A stretch of 51,057 bases of DNA, taken from NCBI GenBank assembly GCA_009885995.1, contig VFJQ01000094.1, positions 1 to 51,057 on the forward strand, given 5' to 3'. The notes under the pieces were generated by a model, which saw only the letters and a program-made list of their open reading frames with translations, was not told the DNA's origin and searched no databases. How positions within the stretch are numbered: position 1 is the stretch's first letter; each line of letters begins with the position of its first letter. This document shows, one piece after another, positions 21,701-28,026 of the stretch. This stretch comes from Verrucomicrobiota bacterium (GTDB lineage Bacteria; Verrucomicrobiota; Verrucomicrobiia; Chthoniobacterales; Chthoniobacteraceae). A program made the position numbers and the translations under genes.

Positions 21701-23858
21701 TCCGTTCCTGCTGCCGGGCGGCTACAGCAACACGTATTGGTATAAGACCTACTTCTCGACCTACGCGACGAGCGACGCGGTGAGCGTGTCGTCGCTCGGC
21801 GGAAACGTGACGTTGCGACAAACGGCGGCGCTGCCGATCGAGGGGCCTGGCGGCGATGTGCCGCTGCTCCAGACGTGGCTGGAGAATGTGCTGCTGCTCA
21901 AGCCGACGACGCCGACCGCGTCGTTCTACCAGCCGTGGCTGCGGCTGGATGAGACGAACGTGACGCCGTTCACGACCGCGGTGGCGTTGCTGCCCGCGAC
22001 GCTGCGTGCGACGGCGTTTTCGGGGGACGTGAACTTGATCGGCAACCTCACGCTTTCGCCTTCGCCGACCGGCACGCTCGATCTCGCAGCGGCGGGCGCG
22101 ATCAACGGGCTGCAAATCAACGGGCAGACGACGATCAGCGGCGTGGCGACGAAGTCGTGGGGCACGAGCCGGATCAATCTCTCCGATACCAGCCCGGACT
22201 TCATCTTCGGTGTGGCGTCGCCGAACGCGTATCAGAGCGTCGTCGGCACGGTGCAAAGCCTCGCGCGCACGACAGGCGCAGACTTCCTCAAGGGCTTCGA
22301 CGCGCTCTTCGCGGAGTCGGGCGCGACGACAGGCGCGGCGGCGGTCCTGCAGACGAAGCAGGCGCTGCACGCGCCGGGCGTGCTGCACACGGGCGACGCG
22401 GAACCGGTGCGGCTGTATGCAGCGGGCGGAGATGTGTCGGGCGTCACGCTTTTCTCCGGCAAGGCCGCGCGCGTGATCGCCGGGCGCGACGTGAGCGACA
22501 TAGCGCTCTACGTGCAGAACGTGAGCGCGGACGACATCACGCTCGTCGCGTCGGGACGCGACGTGATCGCTTTCAACGACAACTCGCCGCTGCGCGTGCT
22601 GGCGCGCTCGGCGGGGAGCGCTCTGAACTTCGGCGACAACGCGCTCGCAGGCGACATCCAGATCAGCGGTCCCGGCACGCTCGAAGTGCTCGCGGGTCGG
22701 AACCTCGATCTCGGTATCGGCCCGACAGCGTCGGATGGCACTGCGCTCGGCATGGTGACCATCGGCAACGCGCGCAATCCGTATCTGCCGTTCGACGGCG
22801 CGCAGATCGTCGCTGGGGCGGGGATCGGGCCGGCGACAGGGCTGGCGAGTAGCCAGCTCGACGTGCAGCGTTTCATCGACGAAGTGCTCACCGCCGACGT
22901 GCTCGATGGGTATCTCGGCGAGCTGAACGTCGGAGGTGTCACGAGCGCGAACTTCGCCCAACTGCCGGCGGAGCAGCAGGCGGTGCTGGCGGTGCGGATG
23001 TTTTACCTCGTGCTGCGCGACGCGGGCCGTGAGAGCGCGTCGGCGGACAAGGGCTTCGCGGCGATCAACACGCTTTTCCCCGGCACGTATCGCGGCGACA
23101 TCTCGCTCACGGCGCGCGAGATCAAGACGCGCAGTGGTGGCGACATCAACATCTTCGCCCCCGGTGGAAACCTCGCGATTGGCTTCGACGTCGCAGGCAG
23201 TCAGCCACTCGATCAAGGCATCCTCACCGAGGCGGGCGGGAACATTCACATCTTCACGCACGGCGACGTGGTCGTGGGCACGTCGCGCATCTTCACGCTG
23301 CGCGGTGGAAACGAGGTTATCTGGTCGAGCGAAGGCGACATCGCCGCGGGCTCGTCGGCGAAGACCGTGCAATCCGCGCCGCCGACGCGCGTGCTCATCG
23401 ATCCGCAAAGCGGCGACGTGCAGACCGACCTCGCCGGGCTCGCAACTGGTGGCGGTATCGGTGTGCTTGCGACGGTCGCGGGTGTGCCGCCAGGCGACGT
23501 GGACCTCATCGCACCGAAAGGAACAGTGGACGCGGGCGACGCCGGCGTGCGTGCTTCCGGCAATCTCAATGTCGCAGCGGCGAACGTGGCGAACGCGAGC
23601 CAGTTTAGCGCTGGCGGCACGAGCAGCGGCACGCCTTCCAACGCCGCAGCCGCGCCAGCCGCACCAGTGGTCGCCGCACCATCCACGACCGCATCGACGA
23701 ACAACGCCGCGAGCGAGCAAACCGCCGCGCAGCAGCGCGCCGAGCAGCCCTCTCAGACCGGGGAGCAACCATCGATCATCAGCGTCGAAGTGATCGGCTA
23801 CGGAGGCGAGGATCCAGCAGAAGAGGAACGACGCCGACGGCAGCGCTCAGAGCAATAA
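12792..23858 (+). CDS. Giant filamentous-haemagglutinin-like TpsA adhesin
   Basis: 3688 residues. N-terminal signal region (RCIFRRAAALGLCFTLAAGM) with the only two cysteines I can find in the whole protein. The TPS secretion domain covers about 150-400 (TWRTFNIGKETTLKFDQ, GQVYVLNQNGILFGGSSQINLHGLVASS). NQNG stands where most TpsA proteins have NPNG. Residues about 400-3450 are a long series of irregular beta-helix-like repeats rich in Gly, Ala, Ser, Thr and Asp (patterns such as GGxITLxA, LDVSGG, AGRDI). Near residues 2600-3450 the GGN-V and AGRDI-type modules resemble the C-terminal domain seen in large FHA-family proteins (DUF3739-like, from memory). The last 70 residues are Ala/Gln-rich, then VIGYGGEDPAEEERRRRQRSEQ. 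Three RGD triplets occur (near nt 16150, 17270 and 23090), probably by chance in GD-rich turns. It should be exported by the TpsB at 5483-7063. Confidence 0.88.
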   Translation: MPIERLQRDRCIFRRAAALGLCFTLAAGMVASGGDILRGGAPAGVPGRGGTGRTNGAGTEPLRQNAKDALARTTQALQSVKAMQSAAREAAKNGANNLGFVPKISSQRLPNVPNGLAVGGLQVAPGVPLDLANPQPGEDSALWQGAKLPKQSVSGSKTTVTVEQLTQQALLTWRTFNIGKETTLKFDQHRGGKDVGKWIVVNKIEDPSGLPSQILGAIEAPGQVYVLNQNGILFGGSSQINLHGLVASSLPINDNLLQRGLLNNPDEQFLFSSLTVPALSTGATMPAFNPPPAPNTPDGKPGDVVVQRGAKLSAPTSADHVGGRIALVGSNVENEGTISTPDGQTILAAGQQVAFRAHASSDPTLRGIDALVGAAGDGTGSATNSGLINAPRGATTIVGKNVNQFGAIESSTSVSLNGRIDLLANYNTAVTVVLGKPKISPTATGTVTFGANSTTRILPETWSAETVVGTQLALASQFNAQGRAIHFATGAQVLAPSASVTLNAGTWQPLSGSTAFTFDKGQIYLDAGAAINVAGSIDIPASITQNILTLQLLGSELADSPLQRTGPLRSVDLVIDIRKSGFFNGFAWVGTPLGDASGYVGLVQRNVGQLTTAGGTVKLNSGTSVVMQPGSTIDVSGGWVNYDGGIVTTTRVMSGGQIIDISQATPDRIYDGIYTGQTTRSSGRWNITETFGQALALTGAHYEPGYTQGANGGSISITAPSVALDGTLLGNTIAGVRQRSTTPVAGAFSLVFQSQDSSNTLYLPVSPTPPDIAFGTDVLAPAAAFALDANGEPLPLRVDRRESVVLSPELLTSSGFGTLTVDNSDGDISVPAGITLATQPGGSIKLSAANLDIAGTVIAPGGVLSFSTFNISPFAVAAIKASASPVTPPANAGRGVFTLAPGALLSTAGLVLDDRPGSDRHGILPLSINGGAITIAGYSADLAEGSLLDVSGGAGAAFDGKITYGSAGSIAIKTGQDPNVASVLGGELHLGATLRGFSGSTPGALSVQAPLIQIGGTAAHANTLLLSPEFFSRGGFGSFTLTALGAATAQAETYLPSIVIAPGTIIEPVVKNWLALPRVPGTGGLDLTPFERPEALRTPASLSFLAPGVRDEFSRQLVIRGDFVFGAGALIRTDPRGSVRISGDTANILGSIFAPAGSISIGGGSSFAALTPGEQPLATVFIGAHSVLSTAGTTLLVPDVRGFRTGAVLPGGSISVSGNIVASAGALLDVSGTSGEIDVHPSLLAANVASDFLAVPTTSGLTTPLWNYGLVASTRIDSDAGSITLRGGQELFSDATLLGAAGGSQALGGKLTISSGKFQPPANTDPLAPLDVTLVVQQSGNTIPVPFAGSAVGKSVLDENGAVVAGLGYFVADRFAAGGFDSLTLRGTLKFDGAVTIDASRSLSVADAGVIFADSAVNLSAPYVALGTAFLPPLLPEQKAAPFIVGGVPFLFAPAHGDGRLTVRAQLIDIGNLSLQGIGQANFIADGGDIRGDGTLDVAGDITLSAGQIYPPTAVSFTISAADYTLGDAAQSGSVTIAASGTRALPFSAGGTLNIFASTINQGGVLRAPLGAINLGWDGTGTAPVGAITGQAVASTEQITMTGASITSVSAIEPVGGTSLVIPYGLNLNGVSWIDPAGLDITAGGVPGKKINISAGSIVNQPGALIDIRGGGDLYAFRWAKGIGGSRDILATTTSFAIIPGYSADFAPYAPFNPGTVATNLGGDPGYVNSTLSVGDRIFLSDGGAFEAGTYTLLPARYALLPGAYLVTPKGGAPLGSFKLVDDSWLVSGYRLGGFNPETTPLLSRFEIVTSSDVRDRAEYIDYLAGAALRQGAIALGQVPPRLPGDAGQLVFQATTGLTLQGIVKAQGVSGNRGGLVDISSPVDIVIGRSGGAGQLVLDAGDLSTFGAESLLIGGTRTAGVGGTIVTVKTGSVTVDNAGSPLRAPEVILVAKQNLTLTDGAVVEQSGALAGGADTLLLNGDGVLLRVSADVGAQISRTGLTGATTPKLAIGANASVSGTSVTLDSSAGMTLDPSATLSADAIALNSGRISIQLDNPGALQPNAGLVLAGGVLTNLESSRALSLLSYSAIDVYGTGSFGALGSLALSAGEIRGFNAGGGMVEFSAPDILLENRANVSAPGPVVPLNGTLRFTSDTITLGTNQLRIDQFASVALDASGGILALGAGGLSVQGALTATAPVITAAKQATQSIVAGGALTLANAGTATIAGGLGASLTLQGASVAAATDVVLPSGQLTIRATAGDVAVNGKLDASGTAQTFFDLVKFTNGGRITLTADAGAVNLGTGSDVSVAAADGGGSAGRLSINSTTGAFTLAGAIHGEGGGSFSLDTGSLADFGALAAALGDGGFTQEQTIRVRTGSVEVNAGVNTRVFNLSTDQGAITVSSRIDASGARGGSIALAANGNVTLLGGSTLTVGADDFDAAGKGGAVRLETRSGVVDIQTGSTIDLSVAATAQLGDFSGTLHLRAPQTSGGTDLAVNAINGSVLGASKIVAEGFSVFDLTGSGAITSTVQTNVFNNGVTFGGATNAITARLLANNAGLAPQLVVTPGAEIVNRTGNLTLGTTSSTATSDWNLATFRFGPKSAAGVLTLRASGDVVMLNALSDGFATSAYTSILLDQNTLLPANAQSYSYRIAAGADFTAADFARVSGAGSLKLGKDAGIGIAVPFGPNATTASAVGNRYQVIRTGTGDIDISVGGDVQLLNQFATIYTAGTPVLDATMGGTFDLPILNATGGQTVLGAIQQNPAYPAQYTLAGGNISIAARNDILHLTKNTAGQLVADSSRSLPINWLYRRGFVDPLTGEFGAARFGDIASTTWWVDFANFFEGVGALGGGNVTMTAGRDIANVDAVIPTNARMPKGAPDANAIVELGGGDLTVRAGRDIDAGVYYIERGMGTLDAGSNIRTNSTRSPSLTNLTNQAPLPSETWLPTTLFLGKGSFDVSARGDVLLGPTANPFLLPGGYSNTYWYKTYFSTYATSDAVSVSSLGGNVTLRQTAALPIEGPGGDVPLLQTWLENVLLLKPTTPTASFYQPWLRLDETNVTPFTTAVALLPATLRATAFSGDVNLIGNLTLSPSPTGTLDLAAAGAINGLQINGQTTISGVATKSWGTSRINLSDTSPDFIFGVASPNAYQSVVGTVQSLARTTGADFLKGFDALFAESGATTGAAAVLQTKQALHAPGVLHTGDAEPVRLYAAGGDVSGVTLFSGKAARVIAGRDVSDIALYVQNVSADDITLVASGRDVIAFNDNSPLRVLARSAGSALNFGDNALAGDIQISGPGTLEVLAGRNLDLGIGPTASDGTALGMVTIGNARNPYLPFDGAQIVAGAGIGPATGLASSQLDVQRFIDEVLTADVLDGYLGELNVGGVTSANFAQLPAEQQAVLAVRMFYLVLRDAGRESASADKGFAAINTLFPGTYRGDISLTAREIKTRSGGDINIFAPGGNLAIGFDVAGSQPLDQGILTEAGGNIHIFTHGDVVVGTSRIFTLRGGNEVIWSSEGDIAAGSSAKTVQSAPPTRVLIDPQSGDVQTDLAGLATGGGIGVLATVAGVPPGDVDLIAPKGTVDAGDAGVRASGNLNVAAANVANASQFSAGGTSSGTPSNAAAAPAAPVVAAPSTTASTNNAASEQTAAQQRAEQPSQTGEQPSIISVEVIGYGGEDPAEEERRRRQRSEQ

Positions 23859-23963
23859 GTTGGAAAAGCGTAAAGATCGGTGGGTTGTAAGCCGAGCCTA
23901 AGGAACCGCTGATTAAAGAGGAGGGGGCGCAGGAGCTTGCGGTGCTTGTGGGATTGCATCCTC

Positions 23964-23992
23964 GCGCGGAGGGCGTTTGATTCCCTCCGCGC
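23964..23992 (+). repeat. Hairpin immediately before the start codon of the 1051-aa protein gene
   Basis: GCGCGGAGGG (23964-23973) pairs perfectly with CCCTCCGCGC (23983-23992) across a 9-nt loop. The stem ends one base before ATG 23994 and contains the only GGAGG-like sequence nearby. It could hide the ribosome site or simply be a repeat. No T-run follows, so it is not a typical terminator for the TpsA operon. The rest of 23859-23993 shows no feature I can name. Confidence 0.45.
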
Positions 23993-23993
23993 C

Positions 23994-26900
23994 ATGTTCC
24001 TCCGACTACTCTTCGCCACCTCCGCCGCGTGCGCCGTGGCTTTTGCGCAGGAAAAGCCCGCACCCCCGGAGTTCACCGGCGAGCTGCAACTCGTGCGCTA
24101 TGACATGCCGCGCGGGCTGAGCGATGGCTATTCACCGACGCGCCAGCTCGCGAAGCGCAAGGACGGCCCGGATGCGATCGACTGGCCGATGCTGACGCTC
24201 GGCGGCAAGCCCGCCTTTCGCCTCGCGCCCGTCGAGCGGATGCCGCTGCGGCTGCGGCGCGGCGAGGAGGCGCGCGCCCCGCTCCAGCAGCGCAGCGATG
24301 AAGTGATCCAGCCGGGCAATCATTGGTTCCGCCCCATCGCGTGGCTGGCGAATCGCAAGCACCTCTACACCGCCGACGCCACCGCGCGGTGCAGCGCGAC
24401 GGGCATCGATGCGAGCGGGCGCTATGAGCTGTGGCTCTTCCCGCTGCGCATCGAGAGCGAGGGCGGGCCACAGGTGAAGAATGTGATCGTGAAGAATGGC
24501 GGCGCCGTCGTCTTCCAAAAAGCCGGCCCGCTGCGCTCGCTTACGCTGCTGCTGCCGGCGAGTGAAGCGGGCAAACCCTACGAGATCACCGTGGATGGCC
24601 GCGGCCCGGTGAAGTGTGCCGTCGGCTTGCAGCCGGTGAAGCTCGGCACTCCCACCGAGCGTGCGCTCGCCGTGGATGCGCGCGTGCCCGGCGATGGGCC
24701 GAAGGTGCGTGTCTTCACGCCCGTGCGGCCCGAGGAGTTTCCGAACCCAAAAGAATGGGCGGCGGACGAGGCGGCGCTGGCGAAGGCGGAGTCCGCCGCG
24801 CTGCCCGCGGTCGAGCCGGTCGCGGCGCGGCGGCAGACCTCGCCTATCACGCTCTACGCTGCGGCCCTGCCGCACGGGATGAGCGGGGGCTTTTGGAAAA
24901 AGGGCGCGAACACCGAGGACTCCGCGGCGCAGATCGCGACGCTCGGCTTCGATACGATCTTCGAGCCCGCGGCCACGCTGCCTGAGCCCGCGGATGCCGC
25001 GTCGTTCGAGACGCGCGCCGCGGCGTTCGCCCGGCGCGGCGTGCGCCTCGGCCTGCACTACGATCAGAGCTGGACGCGCCCGAATCTCCAGCACCCCGAC
25101 CTCGCGCTGCTCGCGCACACACTGCCCGAGTGGCACCAGCCGCTCTACCGCTCGCTCCAGCTCGCCGCGCAGCGCTTCGCCCGCGTGCCCGGCTTCGCGG
25201 GGCTGATGATCGGCGGCGATCTCCCCGGCTACGCTTCGCTCGCCCCCGGCCCCGAGCGCCCACGCGGTGAGGCCACGCTCGCCCTCGGCAGCGCACGCGC
25301 CGATACGGCTTTCCGGCAGTTCGGCTACTTCGCCGAAGCGGTGAGCGAAGCCGCGCCGGGGCAAATCCTCACCACAGCCGCGTCGGGCGCGACGCCCGAG
25401 CGCATCGTCTTCGAGGGGCTGCGCGTGCAGCAGGCGCACGACGCAGGCGGCACGCACTCCTCGCGCCCGCTGCGCCTCGTCGCGCTGCTCGACCGGCTGC
25501 GCAGCCAGCATCCCGCCATCCCCACGTGGGCGCTCGTGGACGACACGAAACTATTCTTTGGCCGCGAGGCCATGCAGCGCGCCTATGCCCTCGCCCTCAC
25601 GCGCGGCGTGCGCGGCATCGGCACGAACTTCCCCGCCACCGCCGGCGTGGAAAATATGCGCCCCGAGGCCGCGACGACGCAGGGCCAGCTCAACGCGTGG
25701 ATGGAACGCTACGGCGGCGCTTACGCGGCGATGCTGCCCGAGGCGCCCATCGGTATCTTCGCCGGCGAGCGCGACGCGGTGGCCACCGAGGCGCTCTGGC
25801 TCTGCCACGCCGCGGGCTGGCCCGCGCGGCTCGTCACGTATCAAGAGATCGCCCGCGCTCCGCTCCCGCCCTCGATGCACGCGCTCATCTTCACCACGCG
25901 CGACGACGCCGCGCGCGCCACGCTCGAACCGATGCTGAAGCACTTCACCGAGCGCGGTGGACGCATCCTACGCGACGAGGACGCCGGCCTGCGCCTCGCC
26001 GATTACCCCGCTCCCGCGGAGCTCGATCCCACGCCGCTCCTGCTCGCGCGCAACGCGGACAACGTCGGCAAGCTGCGCGCCGCGCTCGACGATCTCGAGC
26101 CGCCCGCCGCCGTGAGTAGCGACCCGCTCGCGTGGGCCGTGCCGTCGCGGGTGAAGGACACGCTCTATATCACCGCGGTGAACTGGGCCTTCGCCGAGGG
26201 CGATGAAGCGAAGGAATATGTGCATCCCGCCGACCCGCGCGCCGCGCGGCCCGAGGTGTGGAAGACGAAGGCGAACGCCAGCCTCTATGTGAAGCCGCGC
26301 ACCGCCACGCTGGCCTGGCACACCACGCGCCCGATCTACGACGTCCGCCAGCAGCGCCGACTGACCGCGGAGGAAGCGGCGCGCGTGGATTTCACGAAGG
26401 ACGGTTTCCAGTGGTTCGCGCTGCCGCAGGCTGAGCCCGCAACCGTCACCCTCGCCGCCGCCGAGCCGGGACGCATGCTCGTGCAGGTGCTCGCAACCGA
26501 TGGCTCGCCGCTGCGCGGCGTGCCGGTGGAGATCGCGGTCTTCCACGACGACGCGCCGCTCACGAAAATCTCCGCCGTGAGCGAGGACACCGTGCCGGTC
26601 GGCGCGCGCGGAGCGAACCGCGCGGTCGCCACCGAACTGCTCAGCGGCCTCGTCTCCGAGCCCGCCGCGACGCAGCCGGCGCCAGCACGCGCGCCCCGCT
26701 CGACCGATACCGCGCTCGAGAAGTTCGCCGCCCGGAAGACCCTGCCGCTCGTCGTCGCGCTCACCCCCGCGCAGGAAAAAGATCCCGCGCTCGTCGCAGC
26801 GGTGAAGCAGATCGTCGCGCGCTTCGAGAAGGCCGGGCGCAAGGCGCGGATCGGCCTCGCCGCGCCGGGCGGTGTCGTCGTGAGCCTCCAGCCGCTGCGC

Positions 26901-27149
26901 TCTCCGCACCGTTTTCCACAATGGAAGACTGTGCCCGCCGACCTCGTTCTCATCGGCACGCCGCAGAGCAACTTGCTCATCCTCGATCAGCTCCGCGGCG
27001 AGATTTTCCCACGCACCTTCGCCATCCCCGGGGCCGGCCAGGCCAGCGCCGTGATCACGAAGTCTGCCTTCGCCGGCGAGTGCGACGTGCTGAACCTCGT
27101 CGCCCGCGACGCCGCCGGAGTGCAGGCGTGGCTGGCGGCGTGGAAGTAA
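23994..27149 (+). CDS. Secreted protein of unknown function, glycosidase-like layout
   Basis: ATG 23994 is chosen over TTG 23937 because it starts a clean signal peptide (MFLRLLFATSAACAVAFAQ), giving 1051 residues. Residues about 20-240 look beta-rich. Residues about 280-590 resemble a TIM-barrel-like stretch (TLYAAALPHGMSGGFWKKG, LGFDTIFEP, ARRGVRLGLHYDQSW, FAGLMIGGDLPGYASL, PTWALVDDTKLFFG). Residues about 610-700 resemble a Rossmann-like domain (IGIFAGERDAVATEALWLCHAAGW, HALIFTTRDDAARATLEPMLKHF), as in the middle domain of beta-galactosidase-type enzymes. Further C-terminal parts look beta-rich. This layout suggests a carbohydrate-active enzyme, but no catalytic acid pair could be fixed, so the function is left open. 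The next gene begins 15 bp downstream. Confidence 0.7.
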   Translation: MFLRLLFATSAACAVAFAQEKPAPPEFTGELQLVRYDMPRGLSDGYSPTRQLAKRKDGPDAIDWPMLTLGGKPAFRLAPVERMPLRLRRGEEARAPLQQRSDEVIQPGNHWFRPIAWLANRKHLYTADATARCSATGIDASGRYELWLFPLRIESEGGPQVKNVIVKNGGAVVFQKAGPLRSLTLLLPASEAGKPYEITVDGRGPVKCAVGLQPVKLGTPTERALAVDARVPGDGPKVRVFTPVRPEEFPNPKEWAADEAALAKAESAALPAVEPVAARRQTSPITLYAAALPHGMSGGFWKKGANTEDSAAQIATLGFDTIFEPAATLPEPADAASFETRAAAFARRGVRLGLHYDQSWTRPNLQHPDLALLAHTLPEWHQPLYRSLQLAAQRFARVPGFAGLMIGGDLPGYASLAPGPERPRGEATLALGSARADTAFRQFGYFAEAVSEAAPGQILTTAASGATPERIVFEGLRVQQAHDAGGTHSSRPLRLVALLDRLRSQHPAIPTWALVDDTKLFFGREAMQRAYALALTRGVRGIGTNFPATAGVENMRPEAATTQGQLNAWMERYGGAYAAMLPEAPIGIFAGERDAVATEALWLCHAAGWPARLVTYQEIARAPLPPSMHALIFTTRDDAARATLEPMLKHFTERGGRILRDEDAGLRLADYPAPAELDPTPLLLARNADNVGKLRAALDDLEPPAAVSSDPLAWAVPSRVKDTLYITAVNWAFAEGDEAKEYVHPADPRAARPEVWKTKANASLYVKPRTATLAWHTTRPIYDVRQQRRLTAEEAARVDFTKDGFQWFALPQAEPATVTLAAAEPGRMLVQVLATDGSPLRGVPVEIAVFHDDAPLTKISAVSEDTVPVGARGANRAVATELLSGLVSEPAATQPAPARAPRSTDTALEKFAARKTLPLVVALTPAQEKDPALVAAVKQIVARFEKAGRKARIGLAAPGGVVVSLQPLRSPHRFPQWKTVPADLVLIGTPQSNLLILDQLRGEIFPRTFAIPGAGQASAVITKSAFAGECDVLNLVARDAAGVQAWLAAWK

Positions 27150-27164
27150 GGCGCCGCTCACCGC

Positions 27165-27998
27165 ATGAGAACGATTCAGACCTTCACCAATCTCTCCGAG
27201 GCCGGTTTCGCGAGTTCGCTGCTCGAAGCCGCAGACATCCGCGCTTTCCTCGCCGATGAACACAGTTTTGCCCTCGGCTACGAGACCCCGGCGATCGGCA
27301 TCCGTCTCCAGGTTGAAGATGCCGACTTCGATCGTGCACAGCGCGTCCTCACGTCGGGGCTCGATGCCGCCGGTCCGCCACCCGCACCCGTGGAGACGCC
27401 GCAAGTCGAGCGCGGCGGCGCCCCGAGCAGCCTCCTCTTCGTCATCATCGCCGGGGTCGCCGTGCTTGCGTTTGCCGGCTACTGGGCGCGGGAAAGCCAA
27501 CGCACTGCGCGGAGTCGCGTCGCAGAGCAGACCTACGACATGGACTACAATTCCGACGGCAAGCCGGACCACTTTTCCACCTATCGGGGCGAGCGATTCG
27601 CGCACTCAGAGTCCGATCGCAACTTCGATGGCAAGCCTGACTGTTGGATGTTCGGCGGTCGCGATGGCATCGCCAAGCGCGACGAGGTGGACGAGAATTT
27701 CGACGGTAAGCCAGATCACTGGTTCGCCTATCGCAACGGCGTCGTCGCTACTTCCCGTGCGGATGTCGATTTCGACGGCCGCCCCGATTTCTTCACCCGC
27801 TACGAACACGGCGTCCCAGCCGAGACCAATGTCCGCCCCGGCGACACGTCCGTCGTCGTGCGCCGGTATCTCCTTAGCCACGGCATCCTGCGCGAGGAGT
27901 GGGTCGATGAAAACGCCGACGGCGTCTTCGACTACAAGATCATGAACGATCTCTTCGGCGCGCAGTCCGCACGCATCCCAATCGCGCCGGCGAAGTAA
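27165..27998 (+). CDS. DUF2007-like membrane protein with Asp-rich calcium-binding-like repeats
   Basis: 277 residues. The first 65 resemble DUF2007 (TFTNLSEAGFASSLLEAADIRAFLADE, IRLQVEDADFDRAQRVL). A single membrane helix follows at about 88-104 (LLFVIIAGVAVLAFAGYW). The C-terminal half contains repeats with DxNxDGxxD-type loops: DYNSDGKPDH, DRNFDGKPDC, DENFDGKPDH, DVDFDGRPDF and DENADGVFDY. Such loops bind calcium in EF-hand-like and thrombospondin-type proteins. The repeats should face the periplasm if the N terminus is cytoplasmic. Probably co-transcribed with the preceding gene (15-bp gap). No known partner. Confidence 0.75.
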   Translation: MRTIQTFTNLSEAGFASSLLEAADIRAFLADEHSFALGYETPAIGIRLQVEDADFDRAQRVLTSGLDAAGPPPAPVETPQVERGGAPSSLLFVIIAGVAVLAFAGYWARESQRTARSRVAEQTYDMDYNSDGKPDHFSTYRGERFAHSESDRNFDGKPDCWMFGGRDGIAKRDEVDENFDGKPDHWFAYRNGVVATSRADVDFDGRPDFFTRYEHGVPAETNVRPGDTSVVVRRYLLSHGILREEWVDENADGVFDYKIMNDLFGAQSARIPIAPAK

Positions 27999-28003
27999 GG
28001 CTC

Positions 28004-28017
28004 GGAGCGCGCGCTCC
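28004..28017. repeat. 14-bp palindrome between convergent genes
   Basis: GGAGCGCGCGCTCC is a perfect palindrome in the 28-bp gap between two convergent genes. A bidirectional stop is possible, but there is no T-run on either side. Confidence 0.35.
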
Positions 28018-28026
28018 CGCGTCACT

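Noticed and set aside
12792..23858. RGD triplets in the adhesin as integrin-binding sites
   Set aside because: Gly-Asp turns are very frequent in this protein, so three RGD triplets in 3688 residues are expected by chance.
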